From: Caenorhabditis elegans
Lineage: Eukaryota; Nematoda; Chromadorea; Rhabditida; Rhabditidae
Reading direction: 5' to 3'
DNA length: 64,000 nucleotides
NCBI RefSeq assembly: GCF_000002985.6
Contig: NC_003284.9
Coordinates: 12,772,001 to 12,836,000 of the forward strand
Part shown: positions 39,301 to 52,300 of the stretch, in pieces
Numbering within the stretch: position 1 is the first letter of the stretch
Layout of the letters: every line of letters begins with the position of its first letter
Program-made: the position numbers and the translations under genes
The notes under the pieces: model-generated
What the model was told of the DNA's origin: nothing
Databases searched by the model: none
The model's input: only the letters and a program-made list of their open reading frames with translations

Positions 39301-41845
39301 TGAAATATGAAGAGTAATAAATGTTCTTGAATATATTTTAACTGATGGGGAAAGGTATCTTGAAATTTCATTTTTGAAATTTCTTTAGTGTTATTTGTTA
39401 GTAAAATGAGGTTATCTTTATACGCCAAAAAATTAAAACTTACGTCGGAAAGACTAGGAGCCTGATCGGCAATCACCATTGTCAAGTTAAACTCGCTTGT
39501 TACATAGTCATATCTAGCTTCTCTACCATCATCCAACTGAAAATACTTTATTTTATTCTTTATGTGCTCAAAATCCACTAACCTGCACAATTATATCGCG
39601 GTTACCATATGCAGTTTTCACAAACCCCGGCTGATATACACCAGGAGGCACTCGTGCCAAAACCCGATGTCCCAACCAGTCTACCAGAATAACGTTAGAG
39701 TTAACAGATGTCGCTGCGGCTATTAGATCTGTGTTATATTGTACGGGTATCGGATGGTGAATACGAGTAGCTGCAGGTGAAGGTAAAGGTTCAGCTGTGG
39801 TATCCGATGATGGTTGCGATGTCTGTGGAGGTGGAACGTCGTCTGAAGGTTGGTCTGAAAATCAATTGGTAAGGAGAAAATGCGAAAAACTGAATTAGTC
39901 TCACTTGGTGGAGAAGACTTCTGAATATTTAGATTACGTAAAATATCAGGGTTAAAAAATGCGGAGAAGCGGAACGCGCCGATTGGGCCAGCTGGTGTTG
40001 GCGCTTCTGGAACACTTATGAGTTGTGATGTTCAATGCAAAATATGGCGGGAATGAAATCAAAAAGAAGCAACAAAAAACATTCCCTACTATGTACAACA
40101 AAAAAAAACTACACTGACAAAAAAGAGGCGCCCATTGCACACCTATCCAAGCGAAAGTCCGGATGCGAGACCGAGAATTTATACGTTTTTCGGAGAGTTG
40201 CAGGAGAGCTCAAAAAGGGAACAAAAACCAAATGGAACACAGAAAGTTGTACTACATAAACTATGAGAAGGGTATTCCATTCAAAGTAAACCACACAAAA
40301 AGATGAAGAAAAAAGCGAAAATTTTTGTTATAAACGTTATTGACAGAGCAAAGCAGATGGCCAATCATCATTCGGGTGGGAATAATTTTAGGTTGCAGTT
40401 GGGAGGATGCACTACACGTGAACGGCAAAAGAATACAAAAATATTCTGGAACTTACGTGACGAGTTTGTGGGAGACAGATCATCTTGGCTTTCTGACGTG
40501 TGACTTCGAAACGCGGTCGCTGCCGCTGATGGCAGCGATTGTTGAGTGAGCAATGACGGAATGGCCGCAATCTGCAGAATCGGATAGATAAAAACGCTAT
40601 CTTACGTCAAAAAGTATACATTCGTCTGGTTAGAAAAGATTATCCAATGATTTTAATCAGCTTTCTGATCAGTTTTAAATTACGTTTCTTTTTCTTTTCT
40701 GATCAATGTCCTAAAGTAAATAAATAAGAAATATTTGTTAGTTAGGGGAACAAAACCAATAAGTACCAAATATTTTTATACATATAAGTGATGAAACATA
40801 TGTACTTATTAAATGTTCTCAATTTCATTAATTTCATTTTGTAAATAAACGTGGTATGGATTTTCTCCTGCTAGACTTCGAAATGATTATTTCCTGAACC
40901 CAAACTATAAAAATATTCTACAAGTTTCTATTTTTCAAAACATACAAAGATACATTTTAAAATAAAGGCATTAAATACCCAAATACCGAAACCCATTCTT
41001 GAGGAGTTGAAATGTTTCATTTATAAAATTACGAAATTTTCTTCAATTTTATGGAGTAAAACTTTAAGGAAGTTAATTGAAATAAATTTTTGGTAAATAA
41101 TTCCTTTTTTTAATCAAAATAAATTGTTAAAAACTCAATTAGGGGGGAGCATGAATAAAATTTTTGCAAACAAATTTAGCTCAAACAAATGGTTCAAACC
41201 TTGAAATAACAGGATTTAAAACACAATCGAGGAGTACTAGAAAATAATAAGGATTTTTGACCATTAGCCTTTCAAAAATGTTTTAGTATAGCTTCCGAAT
41301 TTTTGAACTTTTTAGTAATATTTCTGAATGAATAATGTTAACCTGCTAATTATTCCGGTCACTAGAATAATAGTAGACTCGTCGAGAAGCTGGAGACATA
41401 TATAAATAGAGGTTTTCAAAACACTAGAATTAGAAGTACTAACATTATTAGAAGTCAAAGGTAATACTAGAAAGTTGCGCAAAAAAAATAAAACACGGTA
41501 ATTTGAAACTAAAATCCATACAGATACAATTTTTCAGGTCAACCTAGTTGTGTTTTTAGTTGGTTCGTTTGGCAGAACGTACTAGAAGAAAACAATGATA
41601 CTGTACCTGTTTCGGAGATCCGCCTTCTTGATTTTCCATCGAGATGATTTCAGGAACGATTTGCAAACTTCCTGTATAATATATATTTTTCAATTTGAAA
41701 AAATATGCAAGATAGTTCAACTGAAATTTAAATATTTTTATGGAGCCAAAATATGTACTCCACCCTACTCCAGATGCAAAGAGCATTCCAAAACGCAGAA
41801 AAAGAAAATACTTTCAAACTCACCTTGATTTTCAAAAAGACTCAT
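24310..41845 (-). CDS. gei-3: Capicua (CIC) homologue, HMG-box transcriptional repressor GEI-3, 31 exons
   Basis: Nuclear HMG-box repressor; Capicua proteins act downstream of receptor tyrosine kinase/ERK signalling. Exons, 5' to 3' on the minus strand: 41845-41824, 41671-41607, 40571-40457, 40006-39905, 39854-39583, 39536-39444, 39299-39183, 39113-39004, 38798-38649, 38406-38244, 37502-37329, 37282-37178, 36318-36216, 32530-32376, 31562-31494, 30931-30640, 30593-30477, 30178-30065, 28583-28513, 28264-28219, 28124-28012, 27812-27516, 27429-27130, 26935-26801, 26606-26511, 25588-25378, 25308-25224, 25173-25113, 24926-24650, 24601-24467, 24416-24310. All phases join: 1423 residues. Domains: [20 protein letters not shown] near 160 (Capicua N-terminal domain); [15 protein letters not shown] and [13 protein letters not shown], about 474-510; a glutamine-rich region and an acidic run ([10 protein letters not shown]); HMG box at about 857-930 ([20 protein letters not shown]); C1-like [17 protein letters not shown], about 1233-1251; ERRRLVATF...[10 protein letters not shown] near the C-terminus. 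The donor of the 30640 exon could instead be 4 residues... of similar phase (GTGATA). The true start may be further upstream. Confidence 0.93.
27516..27812 (-). other. gei-3: HMG-box exon of gei-3
   Basis: One exon of 99 codons carries the whole HMG box. [31 protein letters not shown] and [12 protein letters not shown] match Capicua HMG boxes far better than SOX or TCF boxes. This subdomain binds DNA together with the separate C1 motif, encoded here about 2.3 kb downstream (25113-25173). Confidence 0.93.
28584..30064. other. gei-3 intron (1.5 kb)
   Basis: No exon kept phase here. The plus strand is purine-rich at 28900-29110, and an 8-G run lies at 29853-29860. Open frames here are low complexity. 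Confidence 0.5.
31041..31110. repeat. GCCGATTGCCGG-type repeat fragment within a gei-3 intron
   Basis: A short block with alternating TTGCCG/CGGCAA words (CCGAAATTGCCGATTGCCGG) contrasts with the AT-rich intron around it and contains partly self-complementary words. It looks like a fragment of a dispersed nematode repeat; only one copy is in the window, so the family is inferred. Confidence 0.4.
32531..36215. other. Long gei-3 intron (3.7 kb)
   Basis: This is the largest intron between confident gei-3 exons. I found no additional exon that keeps phase. A CA/TG microsatellite-like run lies near 34157-34172. The size makes it a candidate place for internal promoters or regulatory elements, which I cannot confirm. 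Confidence 0.5.
36216..37282 (-). other. gei-3: Two gei-3 exons encoding the Cys-rich Capicua block
   Basis: Exon 37282-37178 encodes [19 protein letters not shown] and exon 36318-36216 continues [17 protein letters not shown]. The C-x4-C ... C-x2-H arrangement looks like a small zinc-binding module conserved in Capicua proteins. The intron between lies inside the module. Zinc binding is inferred. Confidence 0.8.
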
Positions 41846-41947
41846 GGAAAAAATACCTGACGCGTGTACTGCATGGGAAGCTGCCGAGCACTGCCTGCTA
41901 GTAGTTGCACATATCACAGATTGTGGGTCAGTCCTCCTAAACAGGAC
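41846..41947 (-). other. Possible upstream coding extension of the first gei-3 exon
   Basis: The first exon stays open upstream of the ATG at 41845 for 34 codons (VLFRRTDPQSVICATTSRQC...) back to a strong acceptor, TGATTTCAG. This is either coding sequence of a longer isoform, entered in phase 0 from an exon further 5', or the 5' UTR of a trans-spliced mRNA beginning at that acceptor. Openness over 34 codons could be chance. Confidence 0.4.
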
Positions 41948-41999
41948 CTGAAATCAGGCTGCTCAATGAACAATGTGAGGTTTCCCGCCGAAGCGAATG

Positions 42000-44900
42000 T
42001 CTAGAGAACGAAAGGTTTGAAAAGATTTGAATAATTATTCTGATGAAAAAAATTTGAAGAAAAAAAAAGAAAAAATAAAGCTTTAAAAATGAAGCCTTGA
42101 AGATTAAGTGACTCAAGAACTAGAGGAAAATGCTAAGAAGTGAAATGTAATGGAACAGAACAACATTTTCGGAGAGTTTTATGATTTTCTAAATTGTGGG
42201 CGGATGATCTGGAAGTGACTTGAATTGATCTAATCTCAACCCAATGATGAGTGATTTGATAAGGGGATAAATGCCATTAGGATTTCGAAAAAAAAATTTG
42301 AAAACATAATCAATGGCTTCATAATGTGATGTCAAAATAACAAAAGATGATGCACTTCCTAGAATTATAATTGATATTCAACGTTCAAAATTTGAAAAAC
42401 GTGATATTTCAATATTTCCACAAAAAGTTTTGATCAAGAATAAATCCTACCAAATTTTGAGGACATGTTAGTTCAGAAATTGTTAATATTTTTCGTTTGA
42501 AATTTCCGTGGTTATGTGCTAAAACTCGACATCTACATAAACAGTTAGCAATAGGAAAATTTTATTTAGGCTGTGATTTGATGAAAATATATATTAGGTT
42601 ACTTAAAATACATAAGAACCCAAATTTTATAATTGTTTTAAAATTCTATTTAATAATGAAAATATCACTAGATATTCTCTTATTCCTTAATTTTTACACT
42701 TTAGACACGTTCAGATAACAATGTAGGTAAGCAAGGTGCTGGTAAAAATTTCTGCGTCAGACTCCAGTTCCGAGATATCAAAACGATATTCAGTGTTCTA
42801 TAAATTTTACAACAAAAAAATCACGGTGGCACTGAAATAAGTCGTCGCTGATTTCAGGTAAGCTTTATACCATATTTTCTAATCCTCTAAAAATCTTTCC
42901 ATGATGTTCTAAAAATAATGTATGGCGTAAATTTCGCACAGATTAGGGATGCTTTCGCTATTTTGAGAATTACCGAAGGATTTTGTAGAAAATCGGTTGC
43001 GACTAAAATTGATAGTCAAGGATCATTTACCTTTGCCAACGACGCGTATTTACAATACTAGAACAAAAACTACGTAACTGCTTACGTCGTCACCCACACC
43101 CCCTCCCATCACCTGAATTCGCCATCTAGATCCTGACTCGACCCGTACGCGTACACTGATGACAACATTTGTTGATTCTTCGTTTTCTTTTTTTTTTGGG
43201 TTAACCTAATACTTTGCCGTCATCAAGGCTAATTGTATGTTTTGTCGGGCAAAAACATCAGTTCATTCAGCGGTTGGCGAATGAGACTACGATCCCGACG
43301 GCAATTTTTACATGACACTTTTTTTTTCGTAATTTGTTGTCTTTCGGGTTGATCTAACATTTAATGAAATTGGGTTCCGAGACCACACCCACTGGAGGGT
43401 TCGCATGCAAATTGGGTGGAAAATCCGGGAAAAAGGTCGAACGCGGAAACTCTTTTAGAGACGGTGGAGATAAAGTGAATCATCCTTACAATTAGATAGT
43501 AAGAACCTTGAACCGAAAAAAAACAACATCATACAAACAAGAGTGGATAGTTTCCGTGATGAAGAAGAATAGACAAAAACGCACAGAAAATGACAAGAAA
43601 ATTTTGAGAACCGGTTTCGTTTCATCTCAAGGAAATGGATGGGAAATCGAATTCAGAAAAGTGGGGGAGAATCTTGGAAATGAAAGTTGGAGTTAGATCA
43701 AGATGATCGTCTAGGCAATGTGGGTATGTGTGCAGACAGAGGAAAAGCTCAGAATAAAAGTTCGTGAGAAAGAAAGTGACGAGAATAATTCTGTGTGCAA
43801 TCCCCGGATAAGAAACATTCAATCCGTAATTGAACAAGCTAATCGAAAAATGAATAACTCTGATGTTAGCTCTTTTAATGCAGTGATCTAAACTGCATGC
43901 TTCTAAAATGGTAGAAATTTATCATTATAAAAATGAAAACCTGAAATACTTATATTAGGAAGTGGGCGTGACTTGAACTTTCGATCTCAAATCCGGATTT
44001 TACTTCAGTTTAAGGTAATGTACTAAGTTTTAAGTTATTTTGAAATAAATGTTATTTTGAAATAAGTTGATGCCTATGACTAAATGTTCAAGTATTGCGA
44101 GCAAATTGAAAATAGCTATAATTCGATATTTTTCAGTACATTGACAGTACTATAGAAGCGATAATAGTCTTATAGTTACCACTTTTGTTGTTTGTAAGTA
44201 ATATAATTTTGACAGGAATGGAGGGTTTTGAAACAAAAGGTTCCAATGAAACAAATTTATTGGAATAAATTTGAAAACATAATTGCGATTCTAGATCTAA
44301 AAACTTTTCTAATTTAAAGATTTAAAATGTGGAGTTTAAAAGGTGGAGCAAGTGGGGAAATTATCAAAAACAAGTCAGTGATCAAATATCACAATAAAAT
44401 GTTTCAAAATAATTTGGAAAATTTTTTTATAGCAAGTCAATAAGTCATTCATCAAAAAAAAGTTCTACCCGTTTTTTTATCTAATTAAGTTTGAAATGTT
44501 TATATTCAAACAGTGTAGGTGTTCAAACATGCGACACTTTTAGATTTTTTGAAAAAGTGGCGCCAACTTACATTTTTGACAAGAAATGAAAACTTTCCCT
44601 AATTTTTTTTTATTTCTTATTTAAAAAAAGTTAATTGAATTTTTTTGTGATATTTGATCGTTGTAGCATCACAGCCATGGTTTTAAATATTTCCACCACT
44701 GACCGTACTCCAACTTTAAAAAATAAATGTAAATTTGTAAAAGTATAATAGTAAATTATCTTTTTACCTTGTAATTTTTCCATCTTTTTTTTTCTGTATA
44801 TTAGAAAAATTAGTAAATTTACGAAATAGAAAAATAACAAGTTCAAACTGTCTTCTTTGTTAGCCAAGGATTGATGAAATATCTTTAAAAATTGTTGAAA

Positions 44901-47900
44901 TCTAATCCAGGTTTAAGATTCACATGAATCATCTCACACAAATCTATGGATTTAATGTTGCACTATGATAAAATAAAAAAGACATGGGGGTACTGTAGAT
45001 TTGAGATACTGAATGAAATTGAGGGATAAGAAACTAACAGTACGTAGGAGGAAGGAGAGGCGAGAGTGGTTATTTTTCTGTCTATCTACTTTTTTCTCGG
45101 TTCTACGAACAATAAAACGCAAGAAATTGTGCGTTTTTGCCATCTCACTTTTTTTTCTGGCTTTTCCATCCATTTTCCACCCCCATTTTTCCTGGAGTTT
45201 CTCCTTGTATCTCTATTGTACGCCGTCTTTTTCGTGGCATTGTCAGTGAGAGAGGGGGGTGTGGTCCCGAACTGATCGCGGCACAATTTCAGAAAAAATG
45301 CGGGGAAAATATGTAGAGAACGAGGAGAAGAAGAGAGAAAGAAACGGAAAAAAAATGGAACACAGGTACATACTAAACAAAAAATTTATGCATGTACGTC
45401 TATGTGTTTGTGAGTGTATGTGTGATCGTGTGTTCAAACAGAAGAGACACATACACGTACAAAAGAAAGAAAAAATGAAACTGTAGTATAATAGGAGAAA
45501 ACTGTTTCCAGAAATGGCAAAATGAGAAAATGAGTCAGTTTCGAAATGCGATAAAATATGAAATAGGTGTGAAAATGGAATGTAAAACAACGGGATACAT
45601 TTATAATTAACAATGGGTTTGAGAATGAAACATGTATCAGTCAGTACTATAATTCTTGTAAGATCTTTATAGTTTGAGCCGGAGATACTAAAACCGAAAA
45701 AGTTATTACCCACTTATTTACGCACCAATAAAAACAGTGTCGAGAAACAAAATTAATTAAAAAATACAGTGTTAATCAAAAGTACATGCGTATTTGGTTT
45801 TTCGGTGATTTTTCAAAACTCTTGCCATTAACTTGCTCTTGAAAAATTGTTGGCAGCCCAACTCTAGAGAAAAATTCTATCGATGATTGTCTTATCCCTT
45901 GTTGCCTGTTGCCCTCTATATTCTGCACTTTGGGAATGTATTTGAATATTCTCTTTATCTCTATAGGTTGTTTACAGTTACATATATAAGATGTAGACGT
46001 ACTCGGTGGTTGTAAATCTGACAGAGAGCATGGGTACCGTCATATACATTCTGACTTTTGGGAATATAGTGTCGGCGAATATTCGATTCGTTTTTGATCT
46101 TGAGATGACTTGCCTGAGTTATTCAAACACGTATAACTCAACAACAAATGTGCGAAAGCGCCTACCGAGTACGGCATTCGTTAGAATCAGTTTTTTCGAT
46201 TGTATTCTCTATAGATAGAAAAGTGTATTTCTGAAGCTTTAGAGTTCATAAAATATTTTTTGAAAATTGCAAGATAAACCAAAAAATAACCGCTTCACCT
46301 TTCGGCTTTTTCATCGTGAAATACAAAAAGAACACTTTAGGTATAGCAACACAAACGCCTAGTTCACTCTTATCTATGCGAACATTTCGTTGAAACTGTA
46401 ACTTCTACGAGCATGAAGAAAAGTAGAAACTAAATGAAAAAAATATCGAAATGAGGGAGAGTAAACGTGGACGGTCATCAGTAAAACTACGTCCATATCA
46501 ATCAACCCATCAGTGGCCTGTCAAAAAACGAGCTGGTTTCTAGATGCCAGTTATTGAAGGGAAAAAAGTTTTAAAAAAGAGGAAGAAAAAAGTTCCAGAA
46601 AAATCATCATGACCCTGACTCTTGGTCCTAACAGCAGCTCTCAAAAAAAAAATTTCGAACGTAAACGAGGTCACCCACGATTTGAGTAACTAAACTGATC
46701 CTGAACAAACACCAATACTCTGCCACCCCCTCCCTCGCGAAAAATGACACAACAAAACGTGGAAATGCGCAGAGTATAGTTTCAGAGATGGTTTAAACAC
46801 TTTGACGTTTAAGAATTGAAACAGTTGAATGAGTTTTTTCTCCTCGTTTTTATTTTTACCGGAACTAATCTCTAATTGACACCCAGAAAAACTAAAACAA
46901 ATAGTAATCAGCTGGGGCAAGTGTGTTTCGACAAAAACCGAAAAATGAAAGATAACACCCAAGAATAACGTAAACCTAAAAGTGGCGGCACTGCTTTGGA
47001 ATTGTTCCAATGTGACTTTTCACTATTTCGCAATTTGTATTGATTGAAAAACGTTCAAAGAATTTTTTAAAACTGGGAAGCCGAAATAACAAATATTATA
47101 GTTTTGAAATAAGAGATGCATAAAAAAGGAAACCGAAACTTCATCGTGATTGACCAAATTGTGATCAACAAATGTCAACCTGAAAACAACTAGATAACCT
47201 GAATTTTTAAACGTTTTTCAGACCTTCGAATATTCGGAAGTAAATTACATGAGTCAGAACTAATTAGAAAAAAGTTGAGGGGCGGCTGAAAAATGTGGAA
47301 AGTGTGTGATTTTTGAGAGCAAACATTTTAGCCTCAGTGTCGATTTGCAAAATTTGTAAATAAGCAATTCGGCTAGCAGGTTGAAATTCAGAGCAAATGA
47401 GGAAATTTTCTAAATTGACATGTGCTTTTCCGAAAATTTTCAACTTATACAATTGGTCATGCATTCTTGTTCTTACCACGAGATCATTGCAATAAGGAAC
47501 GAATGAGTCAAAAATATGGAGTGAGTGTTGTTTGAAACTTACAAACTGAAAACTATGTTCGTCAAACTTTTTCCAGAAAACTGCCATTTCGAGAGAGGGG
47601 AAATGTTTGTCAACTCGACTAGCCGAGGCGCCCAATTTTTATCTGTTCCCATTCACTATCTGCTATGCACAAAACTGAAGAACTCCACAAATACATACAC
47701 AACGTCAACGGTGCACTACTAAAGAGTACAGTTGTTTGATAGAACACACGAAATGTCATGATTAACAATGATTAAGCATAGAAAACCTCCGATACAGTAA
47801 CTATTCAACAGTTTTTTTTTGTTGGAAAATACACGACAATTCGAAATCCTCCCACACAGTTCAGCGTTCGATGCAGGTGATGAGCAAAGTGAGTGGGATA

Positions 47901-48150
47901 GAGGGGGCAGGTGGAAAGAGAAACAGAGCAAAGCTATCACAAAAATGGTTACAAACAAATAGTTGTTTGTTTTACTATAACCACAGTTTTCTTTTCTTTT
48001 CAAGAGAAAAGAGCAACTCCGACTCACTAAACGGAACACCCCAGTTGTGTAGTGTGTTGTCATAAAAGATTACACGAATTATTTGATCGCAATATTTGAA
48101 AAAGTTGTATAAAATGAATAGTGAAGTGTCAAGAGCGTATCGCTATAAAA
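42000..48150. other. Gene-poor region upstream of gei-3, part 1
   Basis: Apart from the candidate exon at 43.09 kb there is no convincing gene. 45000-45700 is strongly strand-asymmetric (purine/pyrimidine-rich) and therefore gives long low-complexity frames on the minus strand. It could be an intron of a long gei-3 isoform. Confidence 0.4.
43086..43109 (-). other. Candidate alternative first exon of gei-3
   Basis: ATG followed by seven codons (MGGGVGDD) ends at a good donor, GTAAGC, in phase 0, which is the phase required by the extension at 41846-41947. The surrounding 43.08-43.16 kb block is GC-rich and exon-like. A second ATG slightly upstream (MANSG, donor GTGATG) would instead join the 41671 exon in phase 1. 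Both are inferences from frame and splice signals only. Confidence 0.25.
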
Positions 48151-48294
48151 ATGTCAACTGTCAGAAATCATGTCGATTTTGTGTTGGACAAAACATGTGA
48201 GACGTTGGACTATCAAATCCACTGGCGGCACTGCGATTTCACTGACCTTATTAATAAAATTTCAACGTTGCTCTTCCAGCAACCTTTACTCTAA
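48151..48294 (+). CDS. Uncertain 47-codon ORF
   Basis: ATG at 48151 opens MSTVRNHVDFVLDKTCETLD and ends in LLFQQPLL followed by TAA. Codon choice looks coding-like (GAC, CTC, CAC, TGG), but the frame is short, unspliced and without a recognised family, so chance remains likely. Confidence 0.2.
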   Translation: MSTVRNHVDFVLDKTCETLDYQIHWRHCDFTDLINKISTLLFQQPLL

Positions 48295-48747
48295 ACACAA
48301 CTAAACCGAGTTGTCATTTTGATCATCTCATCAATGTGCTCTTCTTCCCGTGTGTTTTATCAAACATGTGCTCGTGGGTGGGGAAATAGTTTAAAGAGTA
48401 ACTTGAACATTTGATGGAATACTTCCAGCAAATTTTCAATTCGAACAACAAATAGGTGAAGCCAATCAAATCGCAACACTACACTTTCCTTCACTCCATC
48501 GCTTCATTATGATAACAGTAGGTGTAAAGTTCGTCATTTGAACAAATTGTGAGTCTCTTTACTGAAACATCAATATATGCTGCCAAGCTGAAGTCAAGGG
48601 GGACAAAGTTGTGTGAGGTCTTAAAAATGAACGCGTTATCCTCTAGAGTCTAGACTCATCTATGATGATCTTAGGCTTGGACTGCTTCTCATTTTAACAA
48701 TAATCTGGGTTTTGTAGTTGGAGCCGGAATGTCTAGTTATGAAAGTA

Positions 48748-49323
48748 TTAGGTCTCCAAATAAGTTTCGTGTCAAAAATCATAACTTTGTTCGCAAAAAA
48801 AACATATAAAAAACATATCAATTTAGTTCGATACACTAAAATGATAGTAGAGAATATAATTTTTTTCGGATAATTTTTGAATTTTTTGAATATTTCTTGA
48901 GATTCAAATTTTTAACTGAAATGATTTATATGTGTAAAAATAGTTAACACTTGGTTACATCATTTTTGTAGGAAAAATCTAGAATTTTCGACAAAAAATT
49001 TTTTTGAAGATTTTTTGACGACCAACCAAAAAAAAATTTTTTGGACATATGTTTTTCCAAACTTTTGTTGTTTTCTAATAATGTATTCTAAACAAAGCAA
49101 ATTCCGCATACAAAGCTCAATTGAAAGCTGAAAAGAAGCGAGATCAGAAAAATGCCTGAAAAAAATGGCTCCGAGTCAGGGCACTTGGGGTGGTCAAAAA
49201 ATTTTGTGACCATTGTCAAATGAAAGATCACGGTTGATAACATAAATTCCCAAAGTTTCATAAAAATCGATACACAGCGAATAAAGTTTTGATTTTTGAC
49301 CCGGAACTTATTTGGAGACCTAA
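48748..49323. mobile_element. 576-bp non-coding element with 46-nt terminal inverted repeats, TA-flanked
   Basis: The left end TTAGGTCTCCAAATAAGTTT and the right end AACTTATTTGGAGACCTAA are reverse complements, and complementarity continues inward for about 46 nt (GTCAAAAATCA, AACTTT.TTCGC) with few mismatches. TA dinucleotides at 48746-48747 and 49324-49325 look like a target-site duplication. No transposase frame is present, so this is a non-autonomous (MITE-type) element. Confidence 0.8.
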
Positions 49324-52300
49324 TATTACAAGTGTATTGAAATTGAAGCAGAATAATAGATAGATATGCAAAATTCAATCAAGGATATGTTTTCTAATGA
49401 CCTCAAAGTCATGGTGCTCAAAAAAAAAGATCAACACAGAATCCACCAAAAACAGTGGGGCATTGGAAGTTGGCATGTAGAGGAAATCGAAAATGTTTCT
49501 ACAACTACGAAAAAAATTCAGACTGAGGTGATGCTCCTACAGTGCGCACAACTTCTATAGCACCCCCCTCTAATTTTTCAGTTTGATGCTTTCCAAAATA
49601 TTTTTGTGAAAGTGTTAATGCAGTTTTATAGCAAATATTGAAAAACCTATGATCCCCAATTTTCATGCTGATATCTCTAGACCACAAAATGATATAACTA
49701 AGATGTAGCACCATAACAGAGCATACAGTAAAGTAGTGACACTAAGAATGATAAAAGTTCAAATGTTTAGCTTTTCAAAAAAGCTTTGAGAATAAAAATA
49801 AATAATGCAACAATTGACTCATCAAACTTCTGGGAATGATTACGCATTTCCGGTGTGCAACCTAGATTTACACCCGGAATTTAAAAATGAGGATACAGAT
49901 AATTTGTCATAGAAATCATGAACAGTTATTTCGTGGAGCAATGTTTTCCGTTCCACATTTTTTATGACGTGGCAGAACTATTTTCTAGTCAAACGCGCGG
50001 CAAGATCAGAGTGTTCATTTGGCATTTTGGAAGTTTGAATATTTCCAAATTTTCGAAATTTCAAAGGAGCTGACAAAGTGACTTTTGAAAAAAAAATAGC
50101 TGATGGGTTTGGCAGCCGCAGAACGCGATGTCTCCCGCTCCCTCCCCGTCCATCATCTTTTTTTGCTCCTAAAAAGTGCTCTCGGTCAAACACACTCACA
50201 CATATATACAACTTCCACCCCATAGAAGACTTGGTAGCCGCCAATTCACTCTTGGTGTTGCATGTCATGCATTCGAGAACTTGTGTTCACTAGAGACTTC
50301 TTCTCATTTTTCTCCCAGTTTTTTTCCTCCACTTCTTTTTCGTTTTTTTTTCTTGTCGTACATAGTATCAAAGTTGGATGTTAGAATAGAATAAAATGTG
50401 GTGCAACGACGGAACATGCACTTTTTTGAGACGCGAGTGGCTGGTTCAGAGGACATCCAGTTATATTTTATGTTTTATCACTCATGAATTGAATATAAGC
50501 TGAAAAATGAGCAGCCGTTTTTGAGGCAATTTGATACTGAAAAGGTCACAAAAAATTGAAGAATTAGAATTGTTTGCAATTTTTAAAATATTTCTAAATA
50601 AGTACAGGAAAACCTAGATAAATGTCTGCTGCGCGTTTGACCCTCAAGAATAACTAATGGTGCAATGAGACTGTATAATTAAGAGATAAATCCGCATAGA
50701 GAAATCATATTCTGTGAGCTTTTCTACCTTCAGATGTCGAATTTTTATAACTATGTTGCAGCCGAACAAATTCGTTTTAGAAAGAAGAACGAACTATAAA
50801 TCACTCACACCATTCCCAACAAGTCTATTTCCTGAGATTATGATATTCAGGAAAGATCTCCTACATAAAAGCAAGCGTTTCTAGATAGCCTTCCGAAAAA
50901 AATAAAATAGAGTAGTCAAAATTTAATTAGTTGCTCTCTTTAATTCGACGCTCTATAAAATGGAGATTACTCAACGTATTCATTATAGTCTTTAATGTAG
51001 TTGTTTTACCCATTTCCGCAGGTATACCTTCTTACGCACATACTCATACCCTCCCAAACTCTATACATTCTCGAAACGGGTGGTGCGAGAACGGAAATAG
51101 CATAGAGCTGAAAGCGCCGAGAGACAGGCGGGACGGTGGGGAGAGGCAATAGGACAGCAAGACAAGAAAAAACATGCAAACAGACAACAATCGGAAAGTG
51201 AACGGGTATAGTTCAAATATTGGGGAAAGAGAAGTGGCATCCGCGCCATCGGAAAACGGACTAGGAGACGATGAAGACGATGGCGACGACTGTGAAGACG
51301 GAACGTAGTTTCGTTGTGAAAATTGGGAACGGGAGGAAGGGGAGAAATTGAGATGAAATAAGAGGCATAGGGATGGAACGGTCGAGACTGAGAGAAAAAG
51401 GTGCCAAAAACAAACCGTTCACACTTTACTAACTCCGAGACTGTGATAGTGAAATTGAAAGATAAAGCAAAAGAGAAGAAGAAGAAGATGGGATAGAATG
51501 AAATAGCAGCTAACACTTCCCACTCATTGCTGTTCGCTTTTGCAGTAGAGAAAAGTAGGAAAAACGTTTTTGAGCGTAAAAGTTTTGCGTCAGTCAGTAG
51601 AACTTGAAGATAAGATAAAAGATAACTACTTCAGACTTGGTAGTTTTATTAGTCAAAATTCGTTTGATTAAGAAACAAAGGTCATGTTTTTTCTACTTAA
51701 ACTAAAGAAAAATTGCATCTACCGTTTCATACAGTTTTCTGGAAATTACGACTTGTCGGTTGATATCCAGACAGAACATTCTGATTTTCTCAGTAAACAT
51801 GGGGTTTTCATTTCAAGATTTCCATGTACCTTTACAACAGTCGCATAATAGTTTTCCTGTAAACTCCCCCGTGTACACCGTTGTCACATGCAAATAGTGG
51901 GCACTTTATCCAAAAAACGGTACGTATATAGCCAAACTTAACCAAACTCTCTTATGTGCGTATATGTGCTGTCACAATACCATCAACGATTGTGGCAAGA
52001 AAAATGTGAAAAGAAGAGTGAACTGCAACGACAACGAAGACGACGAAACGATGCAGTTCGCCTTTTTTTCCAAAATTGTATGTGAGAATTTTGAGATGGA
52101 AATGAGAATTGAAATGCATATAGAGTGGTTTTCGGTTTTCAGCCGTTTTTCTACCAGTTGGTAAGCCAGCCAACCAGCTTCACAGCAAAGAAGGCAATCT
52201 CTGAACGTAGGGGCAAATGGTTTGCACCGGAAAACGGAAACAATAAGGAAAGTATGGGAAAGTATTGAACAAGATCGGAGAAAATGGAGGTGGAGGAGGA

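Noticed and set aside
39952..40140. Continuation of the gei-3 exon beyond 40006
   Set aside because: Reading further upstream leaves coding-like sequence; the acceptor GTTCCAG at 40007-40013 gives phase continuity with the 40571-40457 exon.
45243..45713. 156-codon minus-strand ORF
   Set aside because: Low-complexity Phe/Ser/Leu translation of a pyrimidine-rich strand; no family marks, and the opposite strand is simply purine-rich.
51061..51516. 151-codon minus-strand ORF
   Set aside because: Same strand-composition artefact; the residues are Phe/Ser/Pro/Leu-rich without domain structure.
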